From Natrialba chahannaoensis JCM 10990 (lineage in GTDB: Archaea > Halobacteriota > Halobacteria > Halobacteriales > Natrialbaceae), in NCBI RefSeq assembly GCF_000337135.1, contig NZ_AOIN01000059.1, forward strand, positions 1-64,000: a DNA stretch of 64,000 nucleotides, read 5' to 3'. Position numbers and translations under genes: made by a program. Below are positions 25,745-33,065 of the stretch, piece after piece. Below the pieces are notes generated by a model. That model saw only the letters and a list, made by a program, of their open reading frames with translations. It made no database searches and was not told the DNA's origin. The number at the start of each line of letters is the position of its first letter. Positions within the stretch are counted from its first letter, which is position 1.

Positions 25745-27214
25745 TCAGAGGATGATACTCTTCTTGCGCAGCATCTCGTGAATCGAGGCGTCGAGTCCTT
25801 CGCGGCCGATACCCGAGTCCTTGTTGCCGCCGAAGGGGATGTCACCGAGGCCGTGAGACGGCGCGCCGTTGAGGCGAACCGCACCTGCGTCGACGAGGTC
25901 GGCGAGACGCATCGCACGGTCGTAGTCCGCGGTGAAGACAGCGGCATCGAGCGCGAGATCGGAGCCGTTGGCGAGGTCGATGGCCTCGTCTTCATCCGCG
26001 AAGGTCGTGACGGCGGCGACGGGGCCGAACTGTTCTTCGTCGACGATGCGGGCGTCGTGGGGAACGTTCGCCAGCAGTGTCGGCTCGAAGAACTGGTCGG
26101 CGAGTTCGTCTGGTACGCCTTCCGGGGCGTGGCGCTCCCCGCCGCGGACGAGGTCGGCACCCTTTGCGACGGCGTCGTCGACGAGTTCCTGCACCCACTC
26201 GGCCTGTGATTCGCTGATGAGCGGGCCGAAGGCAGTGTCCTCGTCGAAGAGGTTGCCTGCGGTCCAGGAATCCATTGTCCGGTCGATCCGTTCGACCAGT
26301 TCGTCGTGGACCGACTCGTGTGCAAGCACGCGCGAGACGGCCGAGCAGCGCTGGCCGGCGTACTTCAGCGATCCCTTCACGCAGTTGCCTGCGACATCGT
26401 CCAGATCGGCATCGTCGAAGACGATCGCGGGCGCGTTGCCGCCCAGTTCCATGTGGAGATTGACCATCCCGCTCTCGCGGGCGACGTGCTTGCCGGCCCC
26501 CGAGGAGCCAGTCATCGCGATGGCGTTGATCCGGTCGTCGCCGGACATGAGGTCGCCAATCTCGCTGACGTTCCCGGGGACGAAGTTGAACGCGCCGTCC
26601 GGAATGCCGTCGACGTCGGCGATGACATCGGCAAGGATCGCCGCCGAAATCGGCGTCTTGCTCGCCGGCTTGAGCAGAACGCTGTTCCCCGCGGCGAGTG
26701 CGGGAGCGACCTGCAGCGCCGTCGTCGCGAGCGGATAGTTGTACGGCGTAATACACAGCACCGCGCCGATCGGTTCGTGCTTGACGATTGCCTGCCAGCC
26801 CTCGTGGCCCGCAGTCGATCCCTCGCGGAACTCGCCCTTGCTAACGATGTTGCGCGCCTCCTCGGCCGCGCGGTCGAATCGCGTGGCCGCCTGTTCAACC
26901 TCACCGCGCGCCGAGGAGATCGGCTTGCCTGCCTCGCGGACGATCACTTCGGCGAGATCCTCCTCGCGCTCGCGGAGCCCGACCGCGATCTGTTCGCACC
27001 ACTCGGCGCGCTCGACGACCGTCGTCTGGCGCAGTTCCGGTTTGATCTCGTGGGCCGACTCGAGTGCAGTTCGTACCTCTGCAGGACCAGCGGTGGCGAC
27101 CTGTGCAAAGGTCCCGCCGTCGGCGAGGTCCGAGACAGACAGGGTGTCGTCGGTCTCGAGCCACTCGCCGTCGACGTAGATTCGCTCCCGTCGGTGTGCG
27201 GCTCTCGTTGCCAT
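25745..27214 (-). CDS. NAD(P)-dependent aldehyde dehydrogenase (GapN/lactaldehyde dehydrogenase-like)
   Basis: A 489-residue aldehyde dehydrogenase. It has ITPYNYPLATTALQVAPALA, the coenzyme motif AMTGSSGAGKHVA, the catalytic Glu in MELGGNAPAIVFDDADL, and the nucleophile Cys in KYAGQRCSAVSRVLA. The C-terminal IPFGGNKDSGIGREGLDASI is close to non-phosphorylating glyceraldehyde-3-phosphate dehydrogenases and lactaldehyde dehydrogenases. The exact aldehyde is not certain. The gene is divergent from dpsA, with a shared 204-base upstream region. Confidence 0.85.
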   Translation of the reverse strand: MATRAAHRRERIYVDGEWLETDDTLSVSDLADGGTFAQVATAGPAEVRTALESAHEIKPELRQTTVVERAEWCEQIAVGLREREEDLAEVIVREAGKPISSARGEVEQAATRFDRAAEEARNIVSKGEFREGSTAGHEGWQAIVKHEPIGAVLCITPYNYPLATTALQVAPALAAGNSVLLKPASKTPISAAILADVIADVDGIPDGAFNFVPGNVSEIGDLMSGDDRINAIAMTGSSGAGKHVARESGMVNLHMELGGNAPAIVFDDADLDDVAGNCVKGSLKYAGQRCSAVSRVLAHESVHDELVERIDRTMDSWTAGNLFDEDTAFGPLISESQAEWVQELVDDAVAKGADLVRGGERHAPEGVPDELADQFFEPTLLANVPHDARIVDEEQFGPVAAVTTFADEDEAIDLANGSDLALDAAVFTADYDRAMRLADLVDAGAVRLNGAPSHGLGDIPFGGNKDSGIGREGLDASIHEMLRKKSIIL

Positions 27215-27321
27215 AGGGACACCTTAGACCGCCACACTGAAAATGTTTACTCAGTCCCGAAAAAACGGCACAATTTTTGACCGTCGGATCGGACGATACG
27301 TCTGATATGGTTGTGCGAGGT

Positions 27322-27335
27322 TTTGGCCCGCCTAA
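27322..27335. promoter_or_regulatory. Iron-box-like palindrome upstream of dpsA
   Basis: TTTGGCCCGCCTAA is a near-palindrome that matches the boxes at 30648 and 30674 at almost every position outside the centre. It lies about 55 bases before the TATA-like TTTAAG of dpsA. The consensus TTwGGC-nn-GCCTAA resembles DtxR/IdeR-type iron boxes. Confidence 0.6.
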
Positions 27336-27380
27336 CAAAATTATATTTTTCTATCCGGGAAGAATTGTTTTGTGTTGGGG

Positions 27381-27392
27381 AAACCTTTAAGT
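27381..27392 (+). promoter_or_regulatory. TATA box of dpsA
   Basis: GAAACCTTTAAG resembles a BRE followed by a TTTAAG TATA box, about 30 bases before the ATG at 27419, as expected for a leaderless or near-leaderless message. A second AT-rich element TTATAT at 27341 lies next to the iron-box-like site. Confidence 0.6.
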
Positions 27393-27418
27393 GGAATGCC
27401 GGCGTATCACTGAGTGTA

Positions 27419-27964
27419 ATGAGCACCCAGAAAACCGTCCGTCAGTCGGCAGACACTGTCGAGGAGAACGAGCTCCGCCTCGAGCAGGAGAAGGCCGAAC
27501 AGATCGTCGACGCGCTGAACACCGAACTGGCAAACTCATACGTGCTGTACCACCAGCTCAAAAAGCACCACTGGGTCGTCGAGGGTGCCGAGTTCCTCCC
27601 ACTGCACGAGTTCTTAGAGGAGGCCTACGAGCACGTCGAGGAAGGCGCAGACATCATCGCCGAACGCGCCCAGGCGCTTGGTGGTGTCCCTGTCTCCGGG
27701 CCAACGAACCAGGAACAGCGCGCGACCGTCGAGTTCGAGGGCGAAGACGTCTACGACGTCCGAACGATGTTCCAGAACGACCTCGAGATGTACGGTGACA
27801 TCATCGAGTCGATGCGCAACAGCATCGAACTCGCCGAGAACCTCGGCGACTATGCGAGCGCCGAAATCCTCCGCGAGGTCCTCGTCACGCTAGAGGAAGA
27901 CGGTCACCACTTCGAGCACTACCTCGAAGACGACACGCTAGTGCTCGAAGAGGCGACGAAGTAA
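27419..27964 (+). CDS. dpsA: DpsA ferritin-like protein
   Basis: Dodecameric iron-storing ferritin of the Dps family, 181 residues. It has the ferroxidase region HHWVVEGAEFLPLHEFLEEA and HVEEGADIIAERAQALGGVP, with the conserved His, Asp and Glu residues, and helix HHFEHYLEDD at the C-terminus. DpsA oxidises ferrous iron with peroxide and protects DNA. It is close to the characterised halobacterial DpsA in length and motifs. Start ATG 27419 (MSTQKTVRQ) is clear. Expression is likely iron-linked through the upstream box. Confidence 0.95.
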   Translation: MSTQKTVRQSADTVEENELRLEQEKAEQIVDALNTELANSYVLYHQLKKHHWVVEGAEFLPLHEFLEEAYEHVEEGADIIAERAQALGGVPVSGPTNQEQRATVEFEGEDVYDVRTMFQNDLEMYGDIIESMRNSIELAENLGDYASAEILREVLVTLEEDGHHFEHYLEDDTLVLEEATK

Positions 27965-28155
27965 GCAGGCGACCGCGTCGACGACAAAGGCGGACTTATT
28001 TTGCGCCACGGAACCGGAGCGCACCGGTCATCACAACGAGTGGCCTGTGAAGCGGCGACGCCCAGGTCAACGCGTTCGAGACGATTGTGTTTGCCATCAG
28101 CAGTTCGCTGTCCCGCCCCATTTGCCACCTGTGTTGTCCACTGGTCACACAGTTG

Positions 28156-28189
28156 TCGCGCGATCAGGTGTGCACTGACTTGTAGTGAC
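28156..28189. mobile_element. Degenerate fragment related to the 8886-9011 MITE-like element
   Basis: The stretch containing CGATCAGGTGTGCACTGACTT aligns with one arm of the element at 8970-9003 with about 28 of 33 matching positions. The other arm is reduced or missing. It lies in the non-coding gap between dpsA and acr3 (27965-28241), which holds nothing else recognisable. Confidence 0.5.
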
Positions 28190-28241
28190 GAGAGTTGTAG
28201 TGACGACGGTGGTTGGAGTCGAGTCTTGGGACCCGGTATCT

Positions 28242-29402
28242 TCAGTCGTCTTCGGATGGCCGTCCCGCTGGTGAGCCAACGAGACCTCCAACGTCAAATC
28301 CGTCCCAGTCGAATCGTCGCTGGAAGTACAGCGCGACGTGGACGAGTGCGAGCAAGACGGGAACCTCGATCAGTGGGCCGATCACGGTCGCGAACGCGAC
28401 GCCGGAACCGATACCGAAGACGGCGATCGCGACTGCGATGGCGAGTTCGAAGTTGTTCGATGCGGCGGTGAAACCGATCGCCGTCGTCGTCGAGTAATCA
28501 GCCCCGATTCCACGCCCCATGCCGAAGCTCACGAGGAACATGAGTACGAAGTAGATCGTGAGCGGGATCGCGATCCAGACGACATCCATCGGCGCAGCGA
28601 TGATGTTCTCCCCCTGTGTCGAGAACATGATGACCACGGTGAGCAAGAGCGCAATCAATGTCACCGGACTGATCGCAGGGATAAATCGCTCCTCGTACCA
28701 CTCCTTCCCCTTGCGGGACACACCGATGTACCGCGTGAGAATCCCTGCGGCAAACGGCACGCCAAGGAAGATTGCGATCGCTTCGAACACCTGCATCGTC
28801 GTGATCGAGAACTCAGCGACGAGCGACTCCATACCGAGGAGTGGTGGGAGAAACATCGCAAAGAACCAGATATACACCCCGTAGGTGAGAATCTGGAAGA
28901 CGCTGTTGAACGCGACCAGCCCAGCGGCGTACTCGTTCGATCCCTCTGCCAGCTCGTTCCAGACGAGAACCATAGCGATACAGCGCGCCATCCCAATGAA
29001 GATCAAGCCAAGGAAGAACTCGGGACGGGCGGGAAGGCCGAAAAACGCGCCGCTGAAGAATACGATTGCAAGGACGAACATGAGCGTTGGGCCGATGAGC
29101 CAGTTCTGAATCAGGCTCAAGCCGAGCACGCGCCAGTTTCGAAACACCATCGGGAGCTGGCTGTACTCCACCTTTGCGAGCGGTGGGTACATCATCACGA
29201 TCAGTCCGAGTTCGACGAGCGGCAGTTCGTTCACCGTCTCGGCGGTTCCCGGCGCGACGTAGCCAAAGCCAATCCCGATCGCCATCGCTGCAAAAATCCA
29301 GACAGTGAGATACTTGTCCAAAACGGACATCGTCCGCGGGTCGCCACAGCTCTCGCAGGAACAGTCGGATCCGTGCTGGTGCGTGGGTCCGCCCGTACTC
29401 AT
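28242..29402 (-). CDS. acr3: Arsenite efflux carrier, ACR3 family
   Basis: A 386-residue membrane protein that exports arsenite. It has about ten membrane helices; the conserved Cys lies in [20 protein letters not shown] and the conserved Glu in [16 protein letters not shown], both typical of ACR3. The N-terminal 20 residues are rich in His and Cys ([14 protein letters not shown]), a possible metalloid-binding extension. The ATG overlaps the stop of arsR by 4 bases (ATGA), so the two genes form an arsR-acr3 operon. Confidence 0.94.
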   Translation of the reverse strand: MSTGGPTHQHGSDCSCESCGDPRTMSVLDKYLTVWIFAAMAIGIGFGYVAPGTAETVNELPLVELGLIVMMYPPLAKVEYSQLPMVFRNWRVLGLSLIQNWLIGPTLMFVLAIVFFSGAFFGLPARPEFFLGLIFIGMARCIAMVLVWNELAEGSNEYAAGLVAFNSVFQILTYGVYIWFFAMFLPPLLGMESLVAEFSITTMQVFEAIAIFLGVPFAAGILTRYIGVSRKGKEWYEERFIPAISPVTLIALLLTVVIMFSTQGENIIAAPMDVVWIAIPLTIYFVLMFLVSFGMGRGIGADYSTTTAIGFTAASNNFELAIAVAIAVFGIGSGVAFATVIGPLIEVPVLLALVHVALYFQRRFDWDGFDVGGLVGSPAGRPSEDD

Positions 29403-29791
29403 TTGATCGTCCCCTCAACCAGCGTGACGATCGCGACAGCCCGATTCGTCGCACGATACTTCTTCCAGCGGCCGTCTTTTCGACTTTCGACAACTCCGGC
29501 GTCGACCAGATTCGAAAGCGCGTGGCTGAGCCCACTTTCCGTAATATCGACGACTGCGTGCAGTTCGCACACGCAGAGTTCGTCTCTGGCGGCGACAAGC
29601 ACGCGAACCAGCCTGTAGCGCGTCTCGTTTGCAAGTGCCGAGAGGAAGTCGAGTTCGGCATCGACCTGCGCTGACCCGAGCGTCTCGTCCAGCGTTTCGA
29701 GCTCAGCAAGTCGCTGTTCCAGATCGTCACTTCGACACTCTCCAAGTTCGTCTTCCAGGTAGCGCTCGAGCCGGTCGGTCGTGTTCACCAT
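29399..29791 (-). CDS. arsR: ArsR-family arsenite-responsive repressor
   Basis: A 130-residue winged-helix repressor. The metal-binding motif [11 protein letters not shown] is the classical ArsR arsenite site, placed in the helix before the recognition helix [19 protein letters not shown], and the wing is [12 protein letters not shown]. It has a longer N-terminal acidic part ([18 protein letters not shown]) than E. coli ArsR; the Cys there may take part in binding. First gene of the operon, divergent from ridA across 127 bases. Confidence 0.93.
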   Translation of the reverse strand: MVNTTDRLERYLEDELGECRSDDLEQRLAELETLDETLGSAQVDAELDFLSALANETRYRLVRVLVAARDELCVCELHAVVDITESGLSHALSNLVDAGVVESRKDGRWKKYRATNRAVAIVTLVEGTIK

Positions 29792-29897
29792 CGTAACCCA
29801 CTTGAGAGACCATTCAATTATAGATTGTGGTATTCCAAGTGATATCCAATAAAGTGGCCACAGTAGGCCTCCATGGGTGTCGTAGCACCTATATAGA

Positions 29898-29913
29898 TTG
29901 AGTAGCTATTCAA
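29898..29913. promoter_or_regulatory. Palindrome in the arsR-ridA intergenic region
   Basis: TTGAGTAGCTATTCAA is a near-perfect 16-base palindrome ending 5 bases before the ridA start. A looser inverted repeat CAAT-5-ATTG near 29816 lies on the arsR side. Either may be an ArsR operator; this is an inference from position. Confidence 0.45.
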
Positions 29914-29918
29914 CTATC

Positions 29919-30356
29919 ATGCCTAACGAATCAACCAGTCAATCAGCGTCGAGTGATCCCGTGACTGTCCCCCGCGCGAGTAATCCAACGCGACGACAAC
30001 GCGACGGGACAGCATTCGTCGGCGGCTTCGGCAAGACGACCGGCGACTCAGATCTCCTCTTCGTCGAAGGCCAACTTCCGAAACGAGACGGCGAGATACA
30101 ACGCCACCTCACTGCCCCGGAACAGATGGAACTGTGTCTCACCACTCTCGAATCAACGCTCGCCGCTCACGGGAGAGAACTCGATGCCGTCCTCCAGGTC
30201 ACGATTTACATCACCGACATGGATTCGTACGACGAGATCAACGCAGTCTACGAGCAACACTTTCAGGACACCTATCCTGCGCGGACGACTGTTGGTGTCT
30301 GTGACCTCCTCGGCGGTGCATCGGCAACGCTCGATGCCGTCGTTGCACTCGAGTAG
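29919..30356 (+). CDS. RidA-family reactive intermediate deaminase
   Basis: Trimeric imine deaminase of the RidA/YjgF family, 145 residues. It has LLFVEGQLPKRDGEIQRHLT, the helix region TTLESTLAAHGRELDAVLQV and YITDMDSYDEINAVYEQHF, and the conserved substrate Arg in YPARTTVGVCDLL. The N-terminus of about 20 residues is an unusual polar leader before the usual opening. Start ATG 29919. It is divergent from arsR; arsenic has no established link to RidA. Confidence 0.9.
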   Translation: MPNESTSQSASSDPVTVPRASNPTRRQRDGTAFVGGFGKTTGDSDLLFVEGQLPKRDGEIQRHLTAPEQMELCLTTLESTLAAHGRELDAVLQVTIYITDMDSYDEINAVYEQHFQDTYPARTTVGVCDLLGGASATLDAVVALE

Positions 30357-30470
30357 CGTTCCGAATCAGTACTCACTGGCTCGAGACAAGTTGGCACTGA
30401 AATCGAGACAAACACCCAGTGGAAACTCACCGTAGCAGCAGTGGCCACCGAACACGAGTGCGATCCAGAA

Positions 30471-30638
30471 TCAGGGTTCGAGATCGACGGTTAGATCGGT
30501 CGCGATCCAGCCGTCACTGTTGTCGCGCTCGGTGAACACAGTCTTTCCGGGGCGCGTTTCGTGACAGGAGACGATTGCAGTTGGCTGCTCGAGTTCCGCG
30601 TCGGTATCAGCATCCGCGTTACGGGCGGGCACGTCCAT
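30471..30638 (-). CDS. Small conserved haloarchaeal protein (55 residues)
   Basis: Encodes a 55-residue protein: an acidic leader, then ATAIVSCHETRPG-like core (TAIVSCHETRPGKTVFTERD) ending GWIATDLTVDLEP. The core resembles the small haloarchaeal family called DUF7331, in which a short domain ends with a Trp-rich strand; I recall this from general knowledge and could not verify it. It sits directly downstream of two iron-box-like palindromes, so it may be iron-regulated. No transmembrane segment is seen. Function unknown. Confidence 0.6.
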   Translation of the reverse strand: MDVPARNADADTDAELEQPTAIVSCHETRPGKTVFTERDNSDGWIATDLTVDLEP

Positions 30639-30647
30639 TAGGGGAAG

Positions 30648-30661
30648 TTAGGCGAGCCTAA
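30648..30661. promoter_or_regulatory. Iron-box-like palindrome 1 upstream of the 55-residue gene
   Basis: TTAGGCGAGCCTAA is an almost perfect palindrome of the DtxR-type iron-box form. It lies 10 bases before the start codon at 30638 (minus strand), a position fit for blocking transcription start. Confidence 0.65.
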
Positions 30662-30673
30662 TTCTAAAAAGGT

Positions 30674-30687
30674 TTTGGTCGGCCTAA
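30674..30687. promoter_or_regulatory. Iron-box-like palindrome 2 in tandem with the first
   Basis: TTTGGTCGGCCTAA matches the dpsA box in 12 of 14 positions. Its centre is 26 bases from that of the box at 30648, about two and a half DNA turns, and the AT-rich TTCTAAAAA between them is the likely TATA box. Confidence 0.6.
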
Positions 30688-30786
30688 ACAGTAGCGAGCT
30701 GGAGACTCACTCGAACCAACGTGTCGAGGGCACACAACGCACTGTCAGGGATAGCATCAAAACGGTTGTCTGCCAAACATGCAGAT

Positions 30787-31326
30787 ATGGAGTTCGACGT
30801 CATTCAGGGCGACATTGCCGCACAGTCCACAGACGCACTCGTCAATGCCGCCGGCACCAGCCTCGAGATGGGCTCTGGCGTCGCCGGCGCGCTCCGCCGA
30901 CGCGCCGGTGACGAACTCAACGACGAGGCAGTGGAGAAGGGACCTATCGACCTCGGCGAGGTAGCGGTCACGGATGCCTACGACTTAGACGCCGAGTACG
31001 TCATCCACGCCGCCGCGATGCCCCACTACGGAGACGGCGAGGCCACCGAAGAGAGCATCCGCAACGCGACGCAGAACACACTCGAGCGCGCGGACGAACT
31101 CGAGTGTGAGTCGCTCGTCCTGCCAGCGCTTGGCTGTGGCGTTGCGGGGTTCGAACTGGAAACGGGAGCGTCGATTATTGGCGAGGAGCTGGCGGCGTAT
31201 AACCCGGAGACGCTCGATGACGTTCGATTCATCGCGTACAGCGACGAGGAGTACGAGACGATTCGGGCGGCGACGGGGAAGGCGGAGCAGTCGGAGACGA
31301 GCAAAGAGAGTGAAGCAGATCGTTAA
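30787..31326 (+). CDS. Macrodomain protein (ADP-ribose binding/hydrolysing)
   Basis: A 179-residue macrodomain. It opens with VIQGDIAAQSTDALVNAAGT and continues with GSGVAGALRRRAGDELNDEA, the GDIT-like and NAAN-like elements of the ADP-ribose pocket, and the second loop LPALGCGVAGFELETGASII. Macrodomains remove ADP-ribose or O-acetyl-ADP-ribose from substrates; the enzyme substrate is unknown. Start ATG 30787 (MEFDVIQGD) is the natural one. The last 25 residues are a charged Ser/Glu tail. Confidence 0.88.
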   Translation: MEFDVIQGDIAAQSTDALVNAAGTSLEMGSGVAGALRRRAGDELNDEAVEKGPIDLGEVAVTDAYDLDAEYVIHAAAMPHYGDGEATEESIRNATQNTLERADELECESLVLPALGCGVAGFELETGASIIGEELAAYNPETLDDVRFIAYSDEEYETIRAATGKAEQSETSKESEADR

Positions 31327-31352
31327 AACCGCGACTCGGAAGCCGAACAGAA

Positions 31353-32357
31353 TCAGGACAGCGACAACCCGCGAACCTCGACCGACTCGCCCGCTTCGAC
31401 GCGGCCAATGAGTTGCCCGTCAGTCTCCGCGACGAGTGCCTCGGCTCGCTCCTCGGGGAGCGCGACGACGAACCCGGTGCCCATGTTGAACGTCCGGTGC
31501 ATCTCCTCGTCGGTCACGTTGCCCTCCGCCTGCACGAACTCGAAAATCGGCTGTGCCGGAAGCGGGTCGTCGACCACGTACTTCCGGTCACCCATGCGCA
31601 GCAGATTCGTCCAGCCCCCGCCGGTCACGTGGGCCGCGGCGTGGACGCCGTGTTCGTGCATGGACTCGAGTAGGTCGGTGTAGATGCGGGTGGGGCGCAG
31701 GAGTTCCTCGCCGATGGTTCGGTCGGTGTCGTGTGGGAACGGATCGTCGTAGTCGTGGGTCCGGGTGACGGCCTCGCGGGCGAGCGTGAGTCCATTCGAG
31801 TGGATGCCGTTCGAGGCGAAGCCGACGAGTGCGTCACCAACCTGTGCGTCGCCGTCGAAGACGTCGTCCTTGTCGGCGAGGCCGACGCAGGTTCCCGCGA
31901 GGTCGAAGCCCTCGACCACGTCAGGCATAACGGCGGTTTCGCCGCCGAGCATGGTGAGGTCAGCCTGTTCGAGGCCGACGGCAAGTCCCTCGCCGATCTC
32001 GTTGGTGAGCGTCTCGTCGGGGTCGTCGATTGCGAGGTAGTCGACGAAGCCGACGGGGGTGACGCCGGCGGCGACGAGGTCGTTGACGTTCATCGCGATG
32101 CAGTCGATGCCGATCGAGGAGGCGTCGTCGACGGCTTCGGCGACGAGGAGTTTCGTGCCGACGCCGTCGGTGGCGAGCGCGAGGTAGCGGTCGCCGATGT
32201 CGAGCAGGCCGGCGTACTCGGTCGTGAGATCACTGCCGAAGGCCTCGAGGAGCGCGGCGGTTGCGTCCTCGCTGGCCTCGATGTCGACGCCGGTGTCGGC
32301 GTAGGTGAGTTGATCCGAATTGTCGTCGCTGCTCCCGTCGTCCGCAGGCGCTGTCAT
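31353..32357 (-). CDS. purM: Phosphoribosylformylglycinamidine cyclo-ligase
   Basis: Fifth step of purine synthesis, forming AIR with ATP. The 334-residue protein has the family segments LTYADTGVDIEASEDATAAL, LALATDGVGTKLLVAEAVDD, VNDLVAAGVTPVGFVDYLAI and the metal/ATP region TMLGGETAVMPDVV. The C-terminal part has NMGTGFVVALPEERAEAL. Start ATG 32357 (MTAPADDG) gives a short acidic leader; an ATG 27 bases upstream is also open. No other pur gene is adjacent. Confidence 0.95.
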   Translation of the reverse strand: MTAPADDGSSDDNSDQLTYADTGVDIEASEDATAALLEAFGSDLTTEYAGLLDIGDRYLALATDGVGTKLLVAEAVDDASSIGIDCIAMNVNDLVAAGVTPVGFVDYLAIDDPDETLTNEIGEGLAVGLEQADLTMLGGETAVMPDVVEGFDLAGTCVGLADKDDVFDGDAQVGDALVGFASNGIHSNGLTLAREAVTRTHDYDDPFPHDTDRTIGEELLRPTRIYTDLLESMHEHGVHAAAHVTGGGWTNLLRMGDRKYVVDDPLPAQPIFEFVQAEGNVTDEEMHRTFNMGTGFVVALPEERAEALVAETDGQLIGRVEAGESVEVRGLSLS

Positions 32358-32435
32358 GTGGGAACGACCGCGCGGGGTGAGCAAAAGGTCACCGGTCCGT
32401 CGAGAGCGACGGCGAGAATCAAAGCTGGTCGCCGA

Positions 32436-33065
32436 TCAGAACAGCCCGACGAACAACACGACGTAGGCCGCAAGCAGGACGCTCGGCACGAAGACGAGCG
32501 CGAAGACGCCCCTGTGCCAATCGTAGACCGACTTGCCGTCGAGCGGCCCGAACGGGATCATGTTGAACGCGGCTAAGAAGAGGTTAATCCAGACACCCAT
32601 CTGGCCGATCGTTCCGAGAATCCCGGGGAAGAGCATCAGCGGGAGGAACATGAGCGCGAGCAGGTGGTTGGTGATCGGTCCAGCCAACGCGATCATCGCG
32701 TTCTCCCGTTCGGTAATACGACCGCGGTGGTAGACGGCTCCCGGCGCGGCGAAGATGAAGCCGATGAGGGCGCTCATAATCGCCAAGAAAAGCATCTGGT
32801 AGTCCGCGCGGAACTCTGCGAGCTGCCCGTACTCGATCGCGACCACCTTGTGTGCCAGTTCGTGCAAGAGGAAGGCAACGCCGACGGTGACGAAACACAG
32901 CCCGACCATCAGCGCGAAGTAGCCGACCGAGAGCTCGAACCGGTGAATCGGCGCGAACAACAGTGCGAAGGCGACGCTCAGCGTCAGCCAGGCGAGCGCG
33001 AGATCAAACAGCTCCTTGTCGCTAAAAGACAGAGAAGGCTCGGGATGATGGGTTCGGACGCTCAC
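32436..33065 (-). CDS. M50-type (site-2) membrane metalloprotease
   Basis: A 209-residue intramembrane zinc protease. The zinc motif HELAHK lies in FLLHELAHKVVAIEYGQLAE on the second or third helix, and the second ligand motif is NMIPFGPLDGKSV. About six membrane helices are visible. Proteases of this family cut membrane proteins in the bilayer. Its start overlaps the stop of the TraB-type gene by 4 bases, so it follows it in one operon. Substrates are unknown, and the coupling to TraB is the interesting context. Confidence 0.9.
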   Translation of the reverse strand: MSVRTHHPEPSLSFSDKELFDLALAWLTLSVAFALLFAPIHRFELSVGYFALMVGLCFVTVGVAFLLHELAHKVVAIEYGQLAEFRADYQMLFLAIMSALIGFIFAAPGAVYHRGRITERENAMIALAGPITNHLLALMFLPLMLFPGILGTIGQMGVWINLFLAAFNMIPFGPLDGKSVYDWHRGVFALVFVPSVLLAAYVVLFVGLF

